Shown: positions 11,101-20,804, counted from the first letter of the stretch. The stretch is 64,000 nucleotides of DNA from Adiantum capillus-veneris (GCA_014529385.2 CM043946.1:39137558-39201557), one strand, 5' to 3'. A program made the numbers and translations. The notes: generated by a model not told the origin, from the sequence alone.

Positions 11101-11473
11101 GGGCCAACATATCTTGTTGGTCATCTCTTACCCCAAGAGCCGGTGGTGGTGGTATGGTGGTTGTCGTAGTTGCTGGTCGACGCGATGTTCCTTCTTCTGT
11201 TGACTCGGCTTCTTTGGCTTTCATTCGCAGCTTCTTGTCCTTAAGGCGAGCAATCTCAACGGCTAACTCGTACGTAGCCGGGAATCTACCTTTCACCTTC
11301 TCCTTGAGAAGCGGCCATAAGCCATGCGTGAACCGATATTTTTTTAGGAAATCGGGTGCAGCTTCTTCCCTAGCCAGTGACTCAACCCACCGTTCCCACA
11401 AATCCACAAATTTAGACTCATAGGTGGCATATTCTAAAAGACCCTCCTGCTTCAAGTCTCTCAACTTGTCCAC
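8144..11473 (-). CDS. Element B gag C-terminus, protease, reverse transcriptase and RNase H
   Basis: The 1,109-codon reading frame begins within capsid (LLEYATYESKFVDLWERW). A CCHC knuckle CYNCGEDGHGMYYCP follows near residue 160-175. The protease centre is YIDGGAQICVMS with GYPLILGRPWL downstream, so the usual D-S/T-G-A is D-G-G-A, as often seen in this lineage. Reverse transcriptase has PKKNGKWRVCVDY, YFQIRIALEDQ, MPFGLTNAPATFQR and the catalytic FIDDFCIYS. The following classical RNase H lacks its first Asp (YVTSSVVDDSLGAVLL). The archaeal-type RNase H starts with LYFDGAYKRA. The frame then closes through a frameshift between 8193 and 8144. The intact stretch suggests an insertion that is not ancient. 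Confidence 0.88.
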   Translation of the reverse strand: MDKLRDLKQEGLLEYATYESKFVDLWERWVESLAREEAAPDFLKKYRFTHGLWPLLKEKVKGRFPATYELAVEIARLKDKKLRMKAKEAESTEEGTSRRPATTTTTIPPPPALGVRDDQQDMLAHITDQLQNLSVHLIQQGRSQERDQDPERARRQNREYHCYNCGEDGHGMYYCPKPRQNYNRGRRRNQLSPPRERTPPLGAPPPPTQILRPPQTPLQAFIPPLPPALPHDRPVNIIRLEEKGKAVVVDPPIAKERDKGKEKVTFLEPLEAMTVKRARREKATQSDDERSMRGETSKRPSRPRRKLGITDFQLGKSSKPYDLTLDVAEQGPKITWPQLLHLVPKVRRQWSKMVSTRRSKTKVAGAISGCNMDDILPIVDVNIKGKRVGNTYIDGGAQICVMSEAMMLRLGLEVDRPSPCKAKMENNTKVKCVGVVSAVKIKAFNSEVEVDVFVMPTKGEGYPLILGRPWLMAMKAKQDWGTGLLRMTGKKGETIYYDMRIGKQKQMNLETSADETTSESSSSEEETTSTDESDNSIDVMGIIMKDPQRVITTGDPSPKGQPNEEESKSPGLGGSRLKGMLSTELTLEEKDSFLQMLMGFPNLFIDNYERIIGITVVEHHIKLKEGVKLVVQKLRRLGVIQEKALLAEVRKLLEAGFIYPVENSEWVSPVVVTPKKNGKWRVCVDYKPLNAATKRDHFPLPFLDEILNEVAGFECYTVCDGYSGYFQIRIALEDQLKTTFIMPWGCFAYRVMPFGLTNAPATFQRYVTYVFQPFFGTSIRVFIDDFCIYSSRISHLEKVTEGLARLQSLGGQLNVDKCHIGESKVILLGHEISAKGINADPSKVSALIALPSPMTARQLVSFLQKVRYLSRFIHLLSQLVLPLQQLTQRSTFTWDEESEHHYNKVKEVLATLPTISPPKWDEKFYVTSSVVDDSLGAVLLQKDTTTSFMRPIYFSSRMMTAGEKGFTHVEHLVLALRFATTKFRSYLLPKQFVILTTDEIFSYVVQHMDVSARITKWLVCLQEFDYMVQVESTTRASLGGLMTYQVFERKEKQSKEGEVRLPPVPPMVEGAYSLYFDGAYKRASDKAAAGIVVFDDKGIFVGPIVRFTF

Positions 11474-11478
11474 AAATT

Positions 11479-11763
11479 TTATGAAGTGGTATCTCCCCCA
11501 AAGCGCCTCTTAAAAGCGGTTTTTAAGGGTTCCCAGTCATCCTTGGTTGCTTGTGGAAGTGCATTGTACCATGATCTAGCTTCTAGCTTCATGAGATGCT
11601 TAAAGATTCTAACCCGGGATTCATCCGTATCTTTGTTGCTCACTACACATGCTACTTCAAAGTCATCTAGGAAGTCTGTTACCAAATCCTCCCCCTTCTT
11701 TCCTTTAAATGTTGGAAATGCTACACTTGCCATGATTACTGAGAGAGAGCTAGAAAGACACAC
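11479..11763 (-). CDS. Element B gag, N-terminal part
   Basis: The likely start is the internal Met at 11733 (MASVAFPTF), because residues before it look like read-through of leader. The sequence FKGKKGEDLVTDFLDDFEVA followed by RIFKHLMKLEARSWYNAL and WEPLKTAFKRRFG is the typical start of a plant Ty3/gypsy capsid domain. The frame closes at 11479 and capsid coding resumes in another frame at 11473, so a small indel near 11475-11485 separates this piece from the rest of gag-pol. Confidence 0.8.
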   Translation of the reverse strand: MCLSSSLSVIMASVAFPTFKGKKGEDLVTDFLDDFEVACVVSNKDTDESRVRIFKHLMKLEARSWYNALPQATKDDWEPLKTAFKRRFGGDTTS

Positions 11764-11833
11764 TGCTTAACTTGCAAAAGTTTTTTTCTTCTTTACAAGG
11801 AGGCGTGTATACCCTCTTATACTAGGACATAGA

Positions 11834-12034
11834 TTAAAACTTCAAACGTACATTGCCTTGTACCAAAGGTAAGACAAATGGTTGATCTGATGCCAGAACC
11901 TCCAAAAACCGCTCCCCACCCGGCATGGTGTCAATGACGTGCTGGTAGTGAGCCTTCAAATCGAGTATTACCTTGATTGAGCGTACACGTGTTGGTATGT
12001 GTGATCTGTCTTGAGGTAGGTTGTACTGATTCAT
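11834..12034 (-). CDS. Element B leader ORF 3, ILPLI-family small protein (66 codons)
   Basis: This small protein aligns, ungapped over about 40 residues, with the leader ORFs of elements G and H. It has an Ile/Val start strand, K.HYQ near residue 27, then ERFLEVLAS and PFVLPLV near residues 41-57. The G and H proteins read ..R..EI..S..P.ILPLI at the same place. It ends about 100 bases before the gag start, as the second G ORF does (about 85 bases). Conservation of protein sequence across elements whose leader DNA has otherwise diverged suggests translation and selection. I know of no named family; a regulatory upstream ORF or a small structural protein are both possible. Confidence 0.5.
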   Translation of the reverse strand: MNQYNLPQDRSHIPTRVRSIKVILDLKAHYQHVIDTMPGGERFLEVLASDQPFVLPLVQGNVRLKF

Positions 12035-12051
12035 GTGAAGCTTAGAGGTGC

Positions 12052-12276
12052 TTAGTCACTATCCAAGCTTGTGGGAGAGGGTGGTGTTCTTTCCTGAAAC
12101 AAACTCAGTAGATCCCTAGTTTCTCTAGTGAGAGTGTGAGCCAATGATTGCGTTATCTGTGCTGTAGCATCAGGTGCGACTTGAAAACTGACTGTGATAA
12201 TTACCTCGGTGACTTGAGTTACCCGATTCTCAAAGTAGAATAGTGTTGATTCTCTATTTTGTAGAGCTCCTTTCAT
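12052..12276 (-). CDS. Element B leader ORF 2 (74 codons, unknown)
   Basis: It starts within the stop of leader ORF 1. The product would be mildly acidic, with a Thr/Ser-rich middle and a Pro/Ser tail. A short stretch (VIITVSFQ near residue 25) weakly recalls the I..V..K..FQ segment of the leader ORFs in G and H, but it lacks their C-terminal ILPLI signature. It ends 17 bases before leader ORF 3. Function unknown. Confidence 0.3.
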   Translation of the reverse strand: MKGALQNRESTLFYFENRVTQVTEVIITVSFQVAPDATAQITQSLAHTLTRETRDLLSLFQERTPPSPTSLDSD

Positions 12277-12488
12277 TTTGTTGTTGTGGGTTGGTTGTAG
12301 GTTGCGGACATGGTTTCGACCTTCTCCTTCTTCTTCTTGGCACTTGGCCTATGTATATCCACTGAGTTTGGCGTGTTGGTTGACTCTCCCACTGCAAATC
12401 GATTACCGTTACGCCTGGCACTCGAGCTTAGATGGAGATGCGGAGTTCGTCTAGTTGTGCTTGGAGCTCTTCTTCTTCTATCATCCAA
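12273..12488 (-). CDS. Element B leader ORF 1 (71 codons, basic, unknown)
   Basis: First of three small ORFs between the primer-binding site and gag. It is rich in Arg, Ser and Thr, with a Lys-rich patch near residue 52. Its stop codon overlaps the next start (ATGA at 12276-12273), an arrangement that permits termination-reinitiation. I see no similarity to the leader ORFs of elements G or H. It could be a chance ORF, since the leader is short; the overlap and compact spacing are the only arguments for translation. Confidence 0.3.
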   Translation of the reverse strand: MDDRRRRAPSTTRRTPHLHLSSSARRNGNRFAVGESTNTPNSVDIHRPSAKKKKEKVETMSATYNQPTTTK

Positions 12489-12571
12489 TTAGCAAATCCT
12501 ACTAGCCATTCATCCATTCACAATAGTTTAGGGGTTTCAGTCTTGTAAACTGAAGGGTTTCATGAAAAGAT

Positions 12572-12588
12572 CCTCAGTGGGGGCACCA
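12572..12588 (-). other. Primer-binding site of element B
   Basis: The minus strand reads TGGTGCCCCCACTGAGG, starting two bases inside the 5' LTR. The same 17 bases occupy the equivalent place in element G (46260-46276). It would pair with a tRNA ending in GGGGGCACCA; I could not assign the tRNA from memory. Confidence 0.8.
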
Positions 12589-12590
12589 AA

Positions 12591-12800
12591 TGACGGGAGC
12601 AAAGCGAACCCCGAACTCCGACGGCCTCTAAAACACCGGGGACCGAATGGCGCGCCTCGAGCCTGTCATGGTAAAGCAAACAGGGGGCACCACCTAGCTA
12701 CAGCGGCTAGGACACAAACAACACACCACCATAACAAAGTTTTCATCCAAGAGAGATGGATGCTTGGGAGTAATGATGAAGAGGAAAGGGAATGAGATCA

Positions 12801-12844
<44 letters not shown>

Positions 12845-13839
12845 GTATAGCGGCTTAGTACTTAGGCACCACAAAAGGATGGCGAATCCGCACACCCTTC
12901 ACACATACACAAGCTCACTCCAAAACACAAGACTAAGTGGCGATTCCACACACCTCGCATGGGCAAAACATTGCAAGAAAACATACTCACAAAACCTCAA
13001 GCTTTATTTAGAGAATTAGGCGATGAAATGGGGAGCATAGGGTAGGGGAATGAGAAGGGATAGAGTGGTAGGGCACATGGCGGATAGGTGGGAGTTGATG
13101 GCGAAGACTCGCACCAGGATTATGGCCATCATCCTTCATTTAGTTTCCCTTCATCTTCCATAGCCAAGGGTGTAGAGGTCATGCTCAAGACAAGCATGGT
13201 GATTGCGCTGATGGTGATGGTGATGGTGTGGGTGGGAGTGTGTTCAGAGGTGAATCTGTGTGCAGATGTGTGTGAACACAAGAAAAATCAGGTAACCACC
13301 GGGTGGGGATGGGTCTGTGGGCACCTTTTTTAGTGAAACTAAGTGTGTGTGAGTGTGGGGGAGGTTATTTAGCTACAAGACAAGAGACATGGCGCCCTTT
13401 AGAGAGAGGGGGGGGGGGTATTTGGGTCATGGGATATGATAGGAGAGAGAAAGGGGGGTGGGGTATACTATTTTGGAAGATAGGGTAAGTTGCATGTGAG
13501 TTAGGGTGCATTATTGGTGAGAGGTGGGGTAGCTTGAGGGGAGAGAGAAAGGAGAAAGGACAAGGGGAAGAGAGAGGGGGTTGACCTTTTGAGTGGAGGA
13601 GAGGAAAAGGGACACACGGCGGGGCATCAGTGAAGAAAAAGGAGGCAAGGTGGGGATGGGCTGCCCCGCAGGCATGAGGTGGCCTATTTTACCTTTCTCA
13701 TATATTTACATAATCATACTTTATTTTTTTCTTACTTTTTCCAATGTCTTTTATCACTCCCTCCCTAAGAGGGGGTTTTCATGGGGTGGGGACGAGAGAA
13801 GAGGGGTATGGGAGCTTGGCTTGTGAAAAGCCCCCATCA
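12591..13839 (-). repeat. Element B 5' LTR (1,249 bp, internally deleted)
   Basis: It matches the other LTR throughout, but joins near 13228-13236 where the other copy has about 308 further bases including the TATA box. As this is the promoter-bearing LTR for the minus-strand element, the deletion should silence it. A GA microsatellite is at 12804-12838. Confidence 0.92.
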
Positions 13840-13843
13840 GTGC

Positions 13844-13893
13844 ATAAAGACTGCCTCGCTAGCCGCCAGCCCAAAGACTATTTCAGCCCATAA
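13844..13893 (+). pseudogene. C-terminal tail of the element A ORF, right of element B
   Basis: If element B and one copy of the GTGC duplication are removed, the reading frame ending at 4904 continues in frame here for about 16 codons to a TAA at 13891-13893. This confirms that B landed inside the ORF and shows where the ORF ended. The polypurine tract follows almost at once, which leaves no room for a pol gene. Confidence 0.6.
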
Positions 13894-13916
13894 AGCTATA
13901 TCAAGGGATGACACAG

Positions 13917-13931
13917 GCGAAAGAGGGGGAA
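13917..13931 (+). other. Polypurine tract of element A
   Basis: GCGAAAGAGGGGGAA lies directly before TGTTAGTAG. A purine run abutting TG is the classical plus-strand priming site at the 3' LTR of an LTR retrotransposon. Confidence 0.7.
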
Positions 13932-14794
13932 TGTTAGTAGCAAGCTAACACAGATACCATTTTTCAGAGTTCTCTTTGTGAAACACTTATTATTTTGATA
14001 AATCGGGAATATTGTAACTCCTATTTTCTTGGATAGACTCTATAATTAATGAGACGGGGCTACAAGCTTTCAGATTGTATCAACCTGCCATTACCAGCTT
14101 TGGTAGAACTCCAGATTATTAGTTTTGGCCACCCAAAAACCTTGGCTAAGGTATCAAAACCAATTTTTATAAGTTTTGGATAATGAAATACACATTGTGA
14201 GCTAACGGCTCTCACTCCTCTCCTTCTCGTGCTTCCTACTTTCTCCCCCGTTGTCACATTGCTGTCGCGTTTGTTGCATTGCAACTGCAGGTAAGAGCTC
14301 TACGCATTAACGTAAGCAGTTCACTTCGTAGCTTTTGGCGTCGACCATGGCCTAATTTTATCATAACTAGGAATTTACACTTTCAAATCAAAAACTAAGC
14401 ATAGGCGGGGTATTGGGGCATCATTGCTAAGCATTTAGATGCATTCTGGGTCAAAATTGACTAGGTCAAAAATCCACTGTTGTTAATGATCGCGATTTTG
14501 GAACTTGACCTAAAGTGGGGTTTGAGACCATAAGCATGTGTGCTTAGGTCTTATAAACTTGTCCTAGAATTTTTGTGATGTTTGGATGTCATTTGATGCT
14601 GTAACGGATGTGATTTGTTTGCCGATGAGTGATTGGCTTTTGGTGATTTTAGTCATTTGAGTGTAGCTTGAGCTAGATGCGAGTTGTTAGCTATTTTTGG
14701 AGAGATTGACAACCTCTTGTAGCCTCTATGCACTAGTCGAGTCAGCTTCATCCCATGGATTGAGAATTTAATCGTGGTTCTTGCTAATACTGCA
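13932..14794 (+). repeat. 3' LTR of element A (right end uncertain)
   Basis: It begins with TGTTAGTAGCAAGC after the polypurine tract. It contains a splice-donor-like CTGCAGGTAAGAG near 14286-14298 and a diverged copy of the element A palindrome. The matching 5' LTR is outside the window, so the length and end cannot be verified. Copia-derived coding sequence begins at about 14815. Confidence 0.45.
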
Positions 14795-14814
14795 ATAAGA
14801 TAGGATGGTGAGGT

Positions 14815-16010
14815 TAGACATGCGTCTCACAACAACCTTATCATCCAATTATCTGTGTTGTGTTTGTGGTACCAAAGCATACGCCAAACTGCCAAAAACA
14901 CGCATGTACTCAATAGAAGGCTTTCTATCATGCCATGCTTCTTATGGAGTAATAAACTGCAAAGCTTTCGTAAGACACCTGTTTAGTACATAAGTGGCAC
15001 ACATGATGGCCTCAAGCTAAAAAGAATGCGGAAAAGCTTGACTTTTGACCATACATCGTGCCATTTCCATTAGTGACCTGTTTTTCCTCTCAGCAACACC
15101 ATTTTGCTGAGGTGTATAAGGCACTGTACATTGGTGTTTTATCCCATGACTAGCCAGAAATGAATTAAATTCATGAGACATATACTCCCCCCTCGATCGA
15201 AACAGAGGGTGCCCATTGTACATTTTGATACATTTTCAGCCATATCTAGAAATTTTTTGAAACACATAAAAACTTTGAACTTCTCTTTAAGGGGAAATAC
15301 CCATGCATGCCTGGAGTAATCATCAATAAAAGTCACAAAGTACAAGTAATTTCCCAAGGACGGAGTTTGCATGGGCCCACAAACATCACTATCCACAAGC
15401 TGCAACCTGCATGTGGCCCTAACTGAACCATCCTTTGGAAACTTCGAAAGCTGCATTTTACCCAAAATACAACCTTCACAAACATGTTTAACAGGTGCTT
15501 CAAGAGGCGGCAAAGAAGCAACCATATTAGATTTTTGCAAATGCAGCAAACTGGAAAAATTCCGATGACCAAAACGTGCATACCAAAGTTTTGCATCTGA
15601 AATAGCCCTTGAATCTACAACTGCATTTGCAAAAAAAAAAATCACACTTGTCATACAAAGTGAGCTGATACAGCCCACGGCACAAAAGCCCAGATGCAAC
15701 AATTTCATCACCAAAATTGAGATCATGAACTGTACATCTGTCATCCACAAATTTGATTACAAGTCCAAGTCTAGCAAGTGCAGATACAGACAAAAGATTC
15801 TTCTTGATCCCAGGTACATAAAGTGCATCAACAAGTGTGAAAGAACTACCATTTGCAGTAATAAGCACAATCTTTCCAACTCCCTGAACCGGATAAGAGG
15901 CATTGTTGGCACAAGTGACTGAATTTCCATGAGGGACAGAGTCAACAATTCACGATGTGAGATAATGTGCTTTGTAGCACCACTGTCGAAATACCACACA
16001 TGTGAATCTG
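14815..16010 (-). pseudogene. Element C protease and integrase remnant
   Basis: The protease motif WYFDSGATKHI lies near 15960-16010, followed in another frame by LVDALYVPGIKKNLLSVSALA, its C-terminal segment. The GAG-pre-integrase region (LWYARFGHRNFSSLLHL) contains HVCEGCILGKMQ. The integrase core shows DVCGPMQTPSLGNYLYFVTFIDDYSRHAWVF, and then RSRGEYMSHEFNSFL and YTPQQNGVAERKNRS with the catalytic Glu. Coding continues through AEA...YVLNRCLTKAL to an LDDK segment near 14830, where homology stops. At least two frameshifts and several stops make it non-functional. Confidence 0.82.
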
Positions 16011-16570
16011 TAGCCAACTGACAAGCATGCATCATGAACAGCAAGATTGTAAGTGCACTCTGCGCTAAAAGCCCATTCAGCATCAACATCAGCATCACAC
16101 TCTCCTTTGATAGAGGACTCAACAATGGCTGCATTTGTAGTGGAACCAGCATTTGCAATGGAACCACCCTCTTTCTTCTTAGCCTCTTTGGCCTTCAACT
16201 TCGGACACTGCTTGATCAAGTGATCATTAACTTTACAATAATGGCAATGCATCTTCTTTTTTCCCTTATCACCAGAATTTCCAGACAAATTTCTGCCAGT
16301 AGAAGCATTAGGAACAAAAGTTTTACCACTCGCAGCAGAACCATAAGAAGTGGCTGCATTACTGTTACCACCCTTTCTTTGAGAAGCAATAAAAGCTTGT
16401 TCAACTACAGGCTGCCTAGCCCTGTTTTTTCTGAAAAGTGACTCCTGCAACAACAACAATGTGCATAATGCATTAAACTTGACAACTTCAGGATTTCCTT
16501 GGGTCATCAGTCTCCAAGCACTAGCAAAAGTTTGGTATGAATCTGGTAAGGCATCAAGAACAGGTTGCAT
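15950..16570 (-). pseudogene. Element C gag, C-terminal half with CCHC knuckle
   Basis: VLDALPDSYQTFASAW is a hallmark of copia gag. It is followed by a basic, Asn/Ser-rich linker and the zinc knuckle CHYCKVNDHLIKQC (C-x2-C-x4-H-x4-C). It is separated from the N-terminal half by the solo LTR and runs on into the protease in a different frame. Confidence 0.8.
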
Positions 16571-17198
16571 TGTTAAGTATTGAGCCTGATTTACCCCTTG
16601 TAATTTCTGTGGTAAAAACACACATTTGTAAGGACCTCATTATGAGGAGAAGCCATCGTGCGTGAAGGAAAATCACTCACCAGAAATAAAGGTTTTCACA
16701 GCCAAAATTCAGGGGCAAAGTTTTTTTCCTTCGCCGGAATATTCCTTTCCGTCCGAATATTATGGCCGGATGGCGGTCGACGGATGGCGGTCGAAAAGTC
16801 GGCGGAAAACGACCGGTCAGTTGGCCGGTGGCAGGTAGTCAATGGCCGGTGGCTGGTGGCCGAATTCAAAAGCGGACTTGTCTTCTCAAGGGCGGCCCAC
16901 ATGGGCAGATTGGAGGGTCCGATTTGGACTTATCTACACAAGGGCGGCTACACATGGCTGCCTCTCATGAGAGAGGGAAACACTTTTGGCCTATAAAAGG
17001 AGGCTATTTCTACACAAATTTCATACTGTGAAGTTGATTCAACAAGGTGAGTGTGAGGTGGTGAGAGTGAAGCAAGGCGGGAGCTCTATTAAGGGTATAA
17101 TCCCTTTGTAAACTACTTCTTGTTTTGAAGTACAAAAGCCATTGAGTGGCTGCTTTCCCATGGATGTAGCCCACATTGGGTGAACCACGTATATCATG

Positions 17199-17289
<91 letters not shown>

Positions 17290-17374
17290 CTATAATCTCT
17301 TGTGTGTGAAATCTATCTCTCTCCATTAAGTAATCTACTCAAATATCTATTTAGCTACGTCTTATTTCCTAACA
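16571..17374 (+). mobile_element. Solo LTR inserted in copia gag
   Basis: It is an 804-bp segment with TGTTA...TAACA ends. It is flanked by TGCAT (16566-16570) and TGCAC (17375-17379), a 5-bp target duplication with one mismatch. Removing it rejoins the copia gag. In plus orientation it has a TATA box (CTATAAAAGG near 16990-17000) and a long CT microsatellite (17203-17286) downstream, the layout of a promoter LTR. No internal region is present, so recombination between two LTRs is likely. The family was not identified. Confidence 0.72.
17203..17286. repeat. (CT)n microsatellite
   Basis: About 42 uninterrupted CT units lie inside the solo LTR, downstream of its TATA box. Confidence 0.97.
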
Positions 17375-17899
17375 TGCACAAGGGAACTGTCTGAAATGAC
17401 TTTACCTGCAGAAATAAGCTGCTCATTGATATCCTTGACACCAGCAAGGAAATTGTCCATATCATCTTCTTCATACATAATCTTTGACTCCAACTCTTTA
17501 TGCAACAAAGCAATTTTAGCCTCATTTGCGACTTGCCTGAAGACCGCCTGAAGACTGGTCAAAATATCCCAAGCCTGTTTTGCAAATTTTGCTGAACGAA
17601 TGTGAGGAACAATGGTGGCTTCACAAACAATGCAATCAATGCATGAGCCTGCACATCCTTTACATCCAAACAAGATTTTTTTTGCCTTAGGCAAAACAAC
17701 TCTAATAGCAACAATCCTTGCAGCAAGACCTACCACATCCTCAACATCGCCTGCATCCTCAGATCCAGGATGTACATCAATGCCCTGCACAATATTCTAG
17801 ACTCCCTTTGACACAAGAACATGTTGACTCATGTAAGCCCACATATGGTAATTGTCCCCATAACATCTTGAACACATCTGTGTTGTTGTTGTCAGCCAT
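17375..17899 (-). pseudogene. Element C gag, N-terminal half
   Basis: The probable start is the ATG at 17899-17897 (MADNNNTDVFKMLWGQ), chosen because copia gags often begin with a short Asn-rich segment followed by an aromatic core. AKQAWDILTSLQAVF, HKELESKIMYEEDDMDNFLAG and INEQLISAGKVISDSSLVH match copia capsid. One frameshift near 17780 is apparent. The frame is cut at 17374 by the inserted solo LTR and resumes at 16570. Confidence 0.75.
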
Positions 17900-18247
17900 G
17901 GTAAATGCTACACCTGATGTGAAAACTGCCCGAAAAGAGGAGAAATGAAGTGGGAACAACACGTGCTATATAGCACAAACTGTAGAAGACTATAAGCAAC
18001 TGTTATGAAAAAAATGACACTGATAGAAATTTTGCACAAAATGACGAAATAGCATGTACAGTACTGCCTGTAGTGGAAACAGAGGCTGAAATGAACCCGA
18101 ATCAAAAATCTGAGCAGACTGAGCTCTCCGGGTTCTCCTGAAATTTTTATTGACTTGCAAATGCTTGCCAAACCTCACTGAAATCGGAGAAAGCCAGCAG
18201 ACAGGCATGTACTGGAGCAGCTAGCGACTAAGCCCGAGAGGATGCAA

Positions 18248-18262
18248 CCTACTCTGATACCA
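18248..18262 (-). other. tRNA-iMet primer-binding site of element C
   Basis: The minus strand reads TGGTATCAGAGTAGG, starting two bases after the LTR end (...AATTCCAACA). TGGTATCAGAGC is complementary to the 3' end of plant initiator-Met tRNA, the usual copia primer. Confidence 0.88.
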
Positions 18263-18264
18263 AT

Positions 18265-18480
18265 TGTTGGAATTAGGGTTGCAGAGAAACGCACACAGCT
18301 TGGAGAAGACAAAAGAATCTCAGGCACACAACTGAGAGTGTTTTACTTAGTGTGCAACGAAAAGATAGATAGCCCTAGAGTGATGGTGTATATATAATGC
18401 ACGGGGAAAAACCTCCTAAAGAGGGAAAAAATTCCCCGGCAGTCCTAGTGTGTTCACACTCATCACTACCACATGTATAT
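18265..18480 (-). repeat. 5' LTR of element C (outer limit uncertain)
   Basis: The inner edge at 18265 is fixed by the primer site. A minus-strand TATA (ATTATATATAC, about 18388-18398) lies about 120 bases from the inner edge. The outer edge cannot be fixed because the other LTR is lost; 18480 is an estimate. Confidence 0.45.
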
Positions 18481-19154
18481 AGCGATATGATTGTTAGTCA
18501 GGGGCTACTGTAGGCAAGTTCATAGACTACCACACAATTGTAGCCAAGGGCTATGCCATGCAACTTTGCGTGCGGATTGTTAGTCATGGATATTAGAGGA
18601 AGGCATTGTCAAGAAGGCAGGGGGGATGTGGGTCCTCATCCCTATATGGCATGAGGTTCTTCCTAGGGGGCATCTATGTCTACCATCACTCAAATATGGT
18701 GGAGAAAATTTGAGCCATTGGATCTACCAGAGGTGAATTAGGGGTGAGCTACAAGTAGACTTGGGGTAAAGTAGGGAAGACAATAAACTTGGGGATAAAC
18801 TAGGGAAGGCAATCAACTAGGTTTATGTGGTTGTGCCACACCTCTCATGGTATGATGTGTGTGATAGTGTGATGGTAAGCCTCCTACCCTGGAACATGGG
18901 GATCATAGGTTTGAATCCATTAGGGGGGAGTGGATGCTAACTACACATATTTTCCCCTTGGCCCTAGTTCAACCTTAGTTCACCCAATGATCAAATGATT
19001 TAGATCGTTCATGCATTGTCTAGGATATTAAGAGCCATAAATCCCTCCCATGTGCGATAGTGACGAGGGGGTGTCAAGGACACAAAAGGGGGGAGAAGGG
19101 GAATCGGGTGCAAAGGGGGAATGAATTTCCTACTATTTAAAGTATTATAACTAA
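18481..19154. other. Unassigned sequence with a SINE-like head
   Basis: No coding sequence is apparent. At 18759-18815 a 28-29-bp unit beginning ACTTGGGG is tandemly repeated twice. At 18865-18875 (TAGTGTGATGG) and 18907-18918 (AGGTTTGAATCC) there are pol III A-box-like and B-box-like motifs about 43 bases apart, as in tRNA-derived SINEs. No poly-A tail or flanking duplication was found for it. Confidence 0.35.
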
Positions 19155-19629
19155 AGTAGACCAAGTAGGAGGTACCTAATCATTTTTTATGTTTTAGTGC
19201 TAAGAATGGTGGAAGATCCCCTCTGGCAAACAAGAAGGCAAGGGAAGGGGTACTCTAGATAGGGAAGGCTCATAGGCACATTGCAATTGATGGGGCAGGG
19301 GAGGCAGGCAAATGGCATTAGGAAATGACAACAACGAGATGAAGGAAAAGTCCATGAGGGTGACGACCGCAATGAGGCAAGGATCAGACAAGCGGGCAAT
19401 AAATTTTAATGTTTTCTTTATTAAATGGATTGCTACTGGTTGCTTCTTTTCATGGATGCTCAGCTGGTTACAAGGACTTCATAAAAGTTGTAGTACCAAT
19501 GGGTTTAGGCTTGAATCTTGCGTCTCATTTTTAAGAGTAGGAATCTCAATGTGGGAAGTAAGCCACAGATGGAAGAAAATCTTGTAAAATAATGAATAAA
19601 ACAGAGACCAAGCAAGTAGACCAAGTAGG
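19155..19629 (+). repeat. SINE-like retroposon flanked by a 15-bp direct repeat
   Basis: AGTAGACCAAGTAGG occurs at 19155-19169 and 19615-19629. Inside, an A-box-like TGCTCAGCTGG (19457-19467) and a B-box-like GGCTTGAATCT (19508-19518) are spaced as in a tRNA. The 3' end is A-rich (TAAAATAATGAATAAAAC). The A box lies about 290 bases from the left repeat, further than in a simple SINE, so this could be a chimeric retroposon or the left repeat could be coincidental. Confidence 0.45.
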
Positions 19630-19713
19630 GTGCACCACTTCTTTAAAAAATGGAAAATTCTTTAATTAGAAAAATTTGGTGGTAATACTTTTAAGAGGTT
19701 GATCATCAGTAAA

Positions 19714-20804
<1,091 letters not shown>

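Larger units (their letters stand above)
4905..13839 (-). mobile_element. Element B: Tat-type Ty3/gypsy retrotransposon, full length, defective
   Basis: Two LTRs (4905-6461 and 12591-13839) with TG...CA ends flank a 6.1-kb interior. A primer-binding site lies at 12572-12588 and a polypurine tract at 6462-6480. Flanks carry a 4-bp duplication GTGC. Domain order on the minus strand is gag, CCHC knuckle, protease, reverse transcriptase, RNase H, archaeal-type RNase H, integrase. That order, with the second RNase H, is diagnostic of the Tat lineage. Defects visible are two frameshifts, one in-frame stop, an Asp-to-Asn change in integrase and a deletion in the 5' LTR. Three small ORFs precede gag. 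Confidence 0.92.
1..14794 (+). mobile_element. Element A: non-autonomous LTR retrotransposon, 5' end outside window
   Basis: The 3' boundary is visible. A polypurine tract (13917-13931) is followed by TGTTAGTAGC, a typical 3' LTR start, at 13932. Upstream lies a long leader (1-1834) and one long degenerate ORF (1835-4904, continuing at 13844-13893), which ends only 23 bases before the tract. Nothing in A resembles reverse transcriptase, RNase H or integrase, so it must have moved using another element's enzymes. Element B interrupts the ORF and is flanked by the 4-bp duplication GTGC (4901-4904 and 13840-13843). The right end near 14794 is a guess, based on where copia coding sequence begins. 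The 5' LTR is not in the window. Confidence 0.6.
14815..18480 (-). mobile_element. Element C: Ty1/copia relic, 3' part missing
   Basis: On the minus strand the order is LTR end, tRNA-iMet primer site (18248-18262), gag, protease and integrase, which is copia order because integrase precedes where reverse transcriptase should be. Homology stops inside the integrase C-terminus near 14815, so reverse transcriptase, RNase H and the 3' LTR are gone. Gag is split by a solo LTR (16571-17374). The right limit of the LTR is estimated. Confidence 0.8.

Noticed and set aside
12273-12488. Membership of B leader ORF 1 in the ILPLI family
   Set aside because: No shared motif; only its position and the ATGA overlap link it to the other small ORFs.
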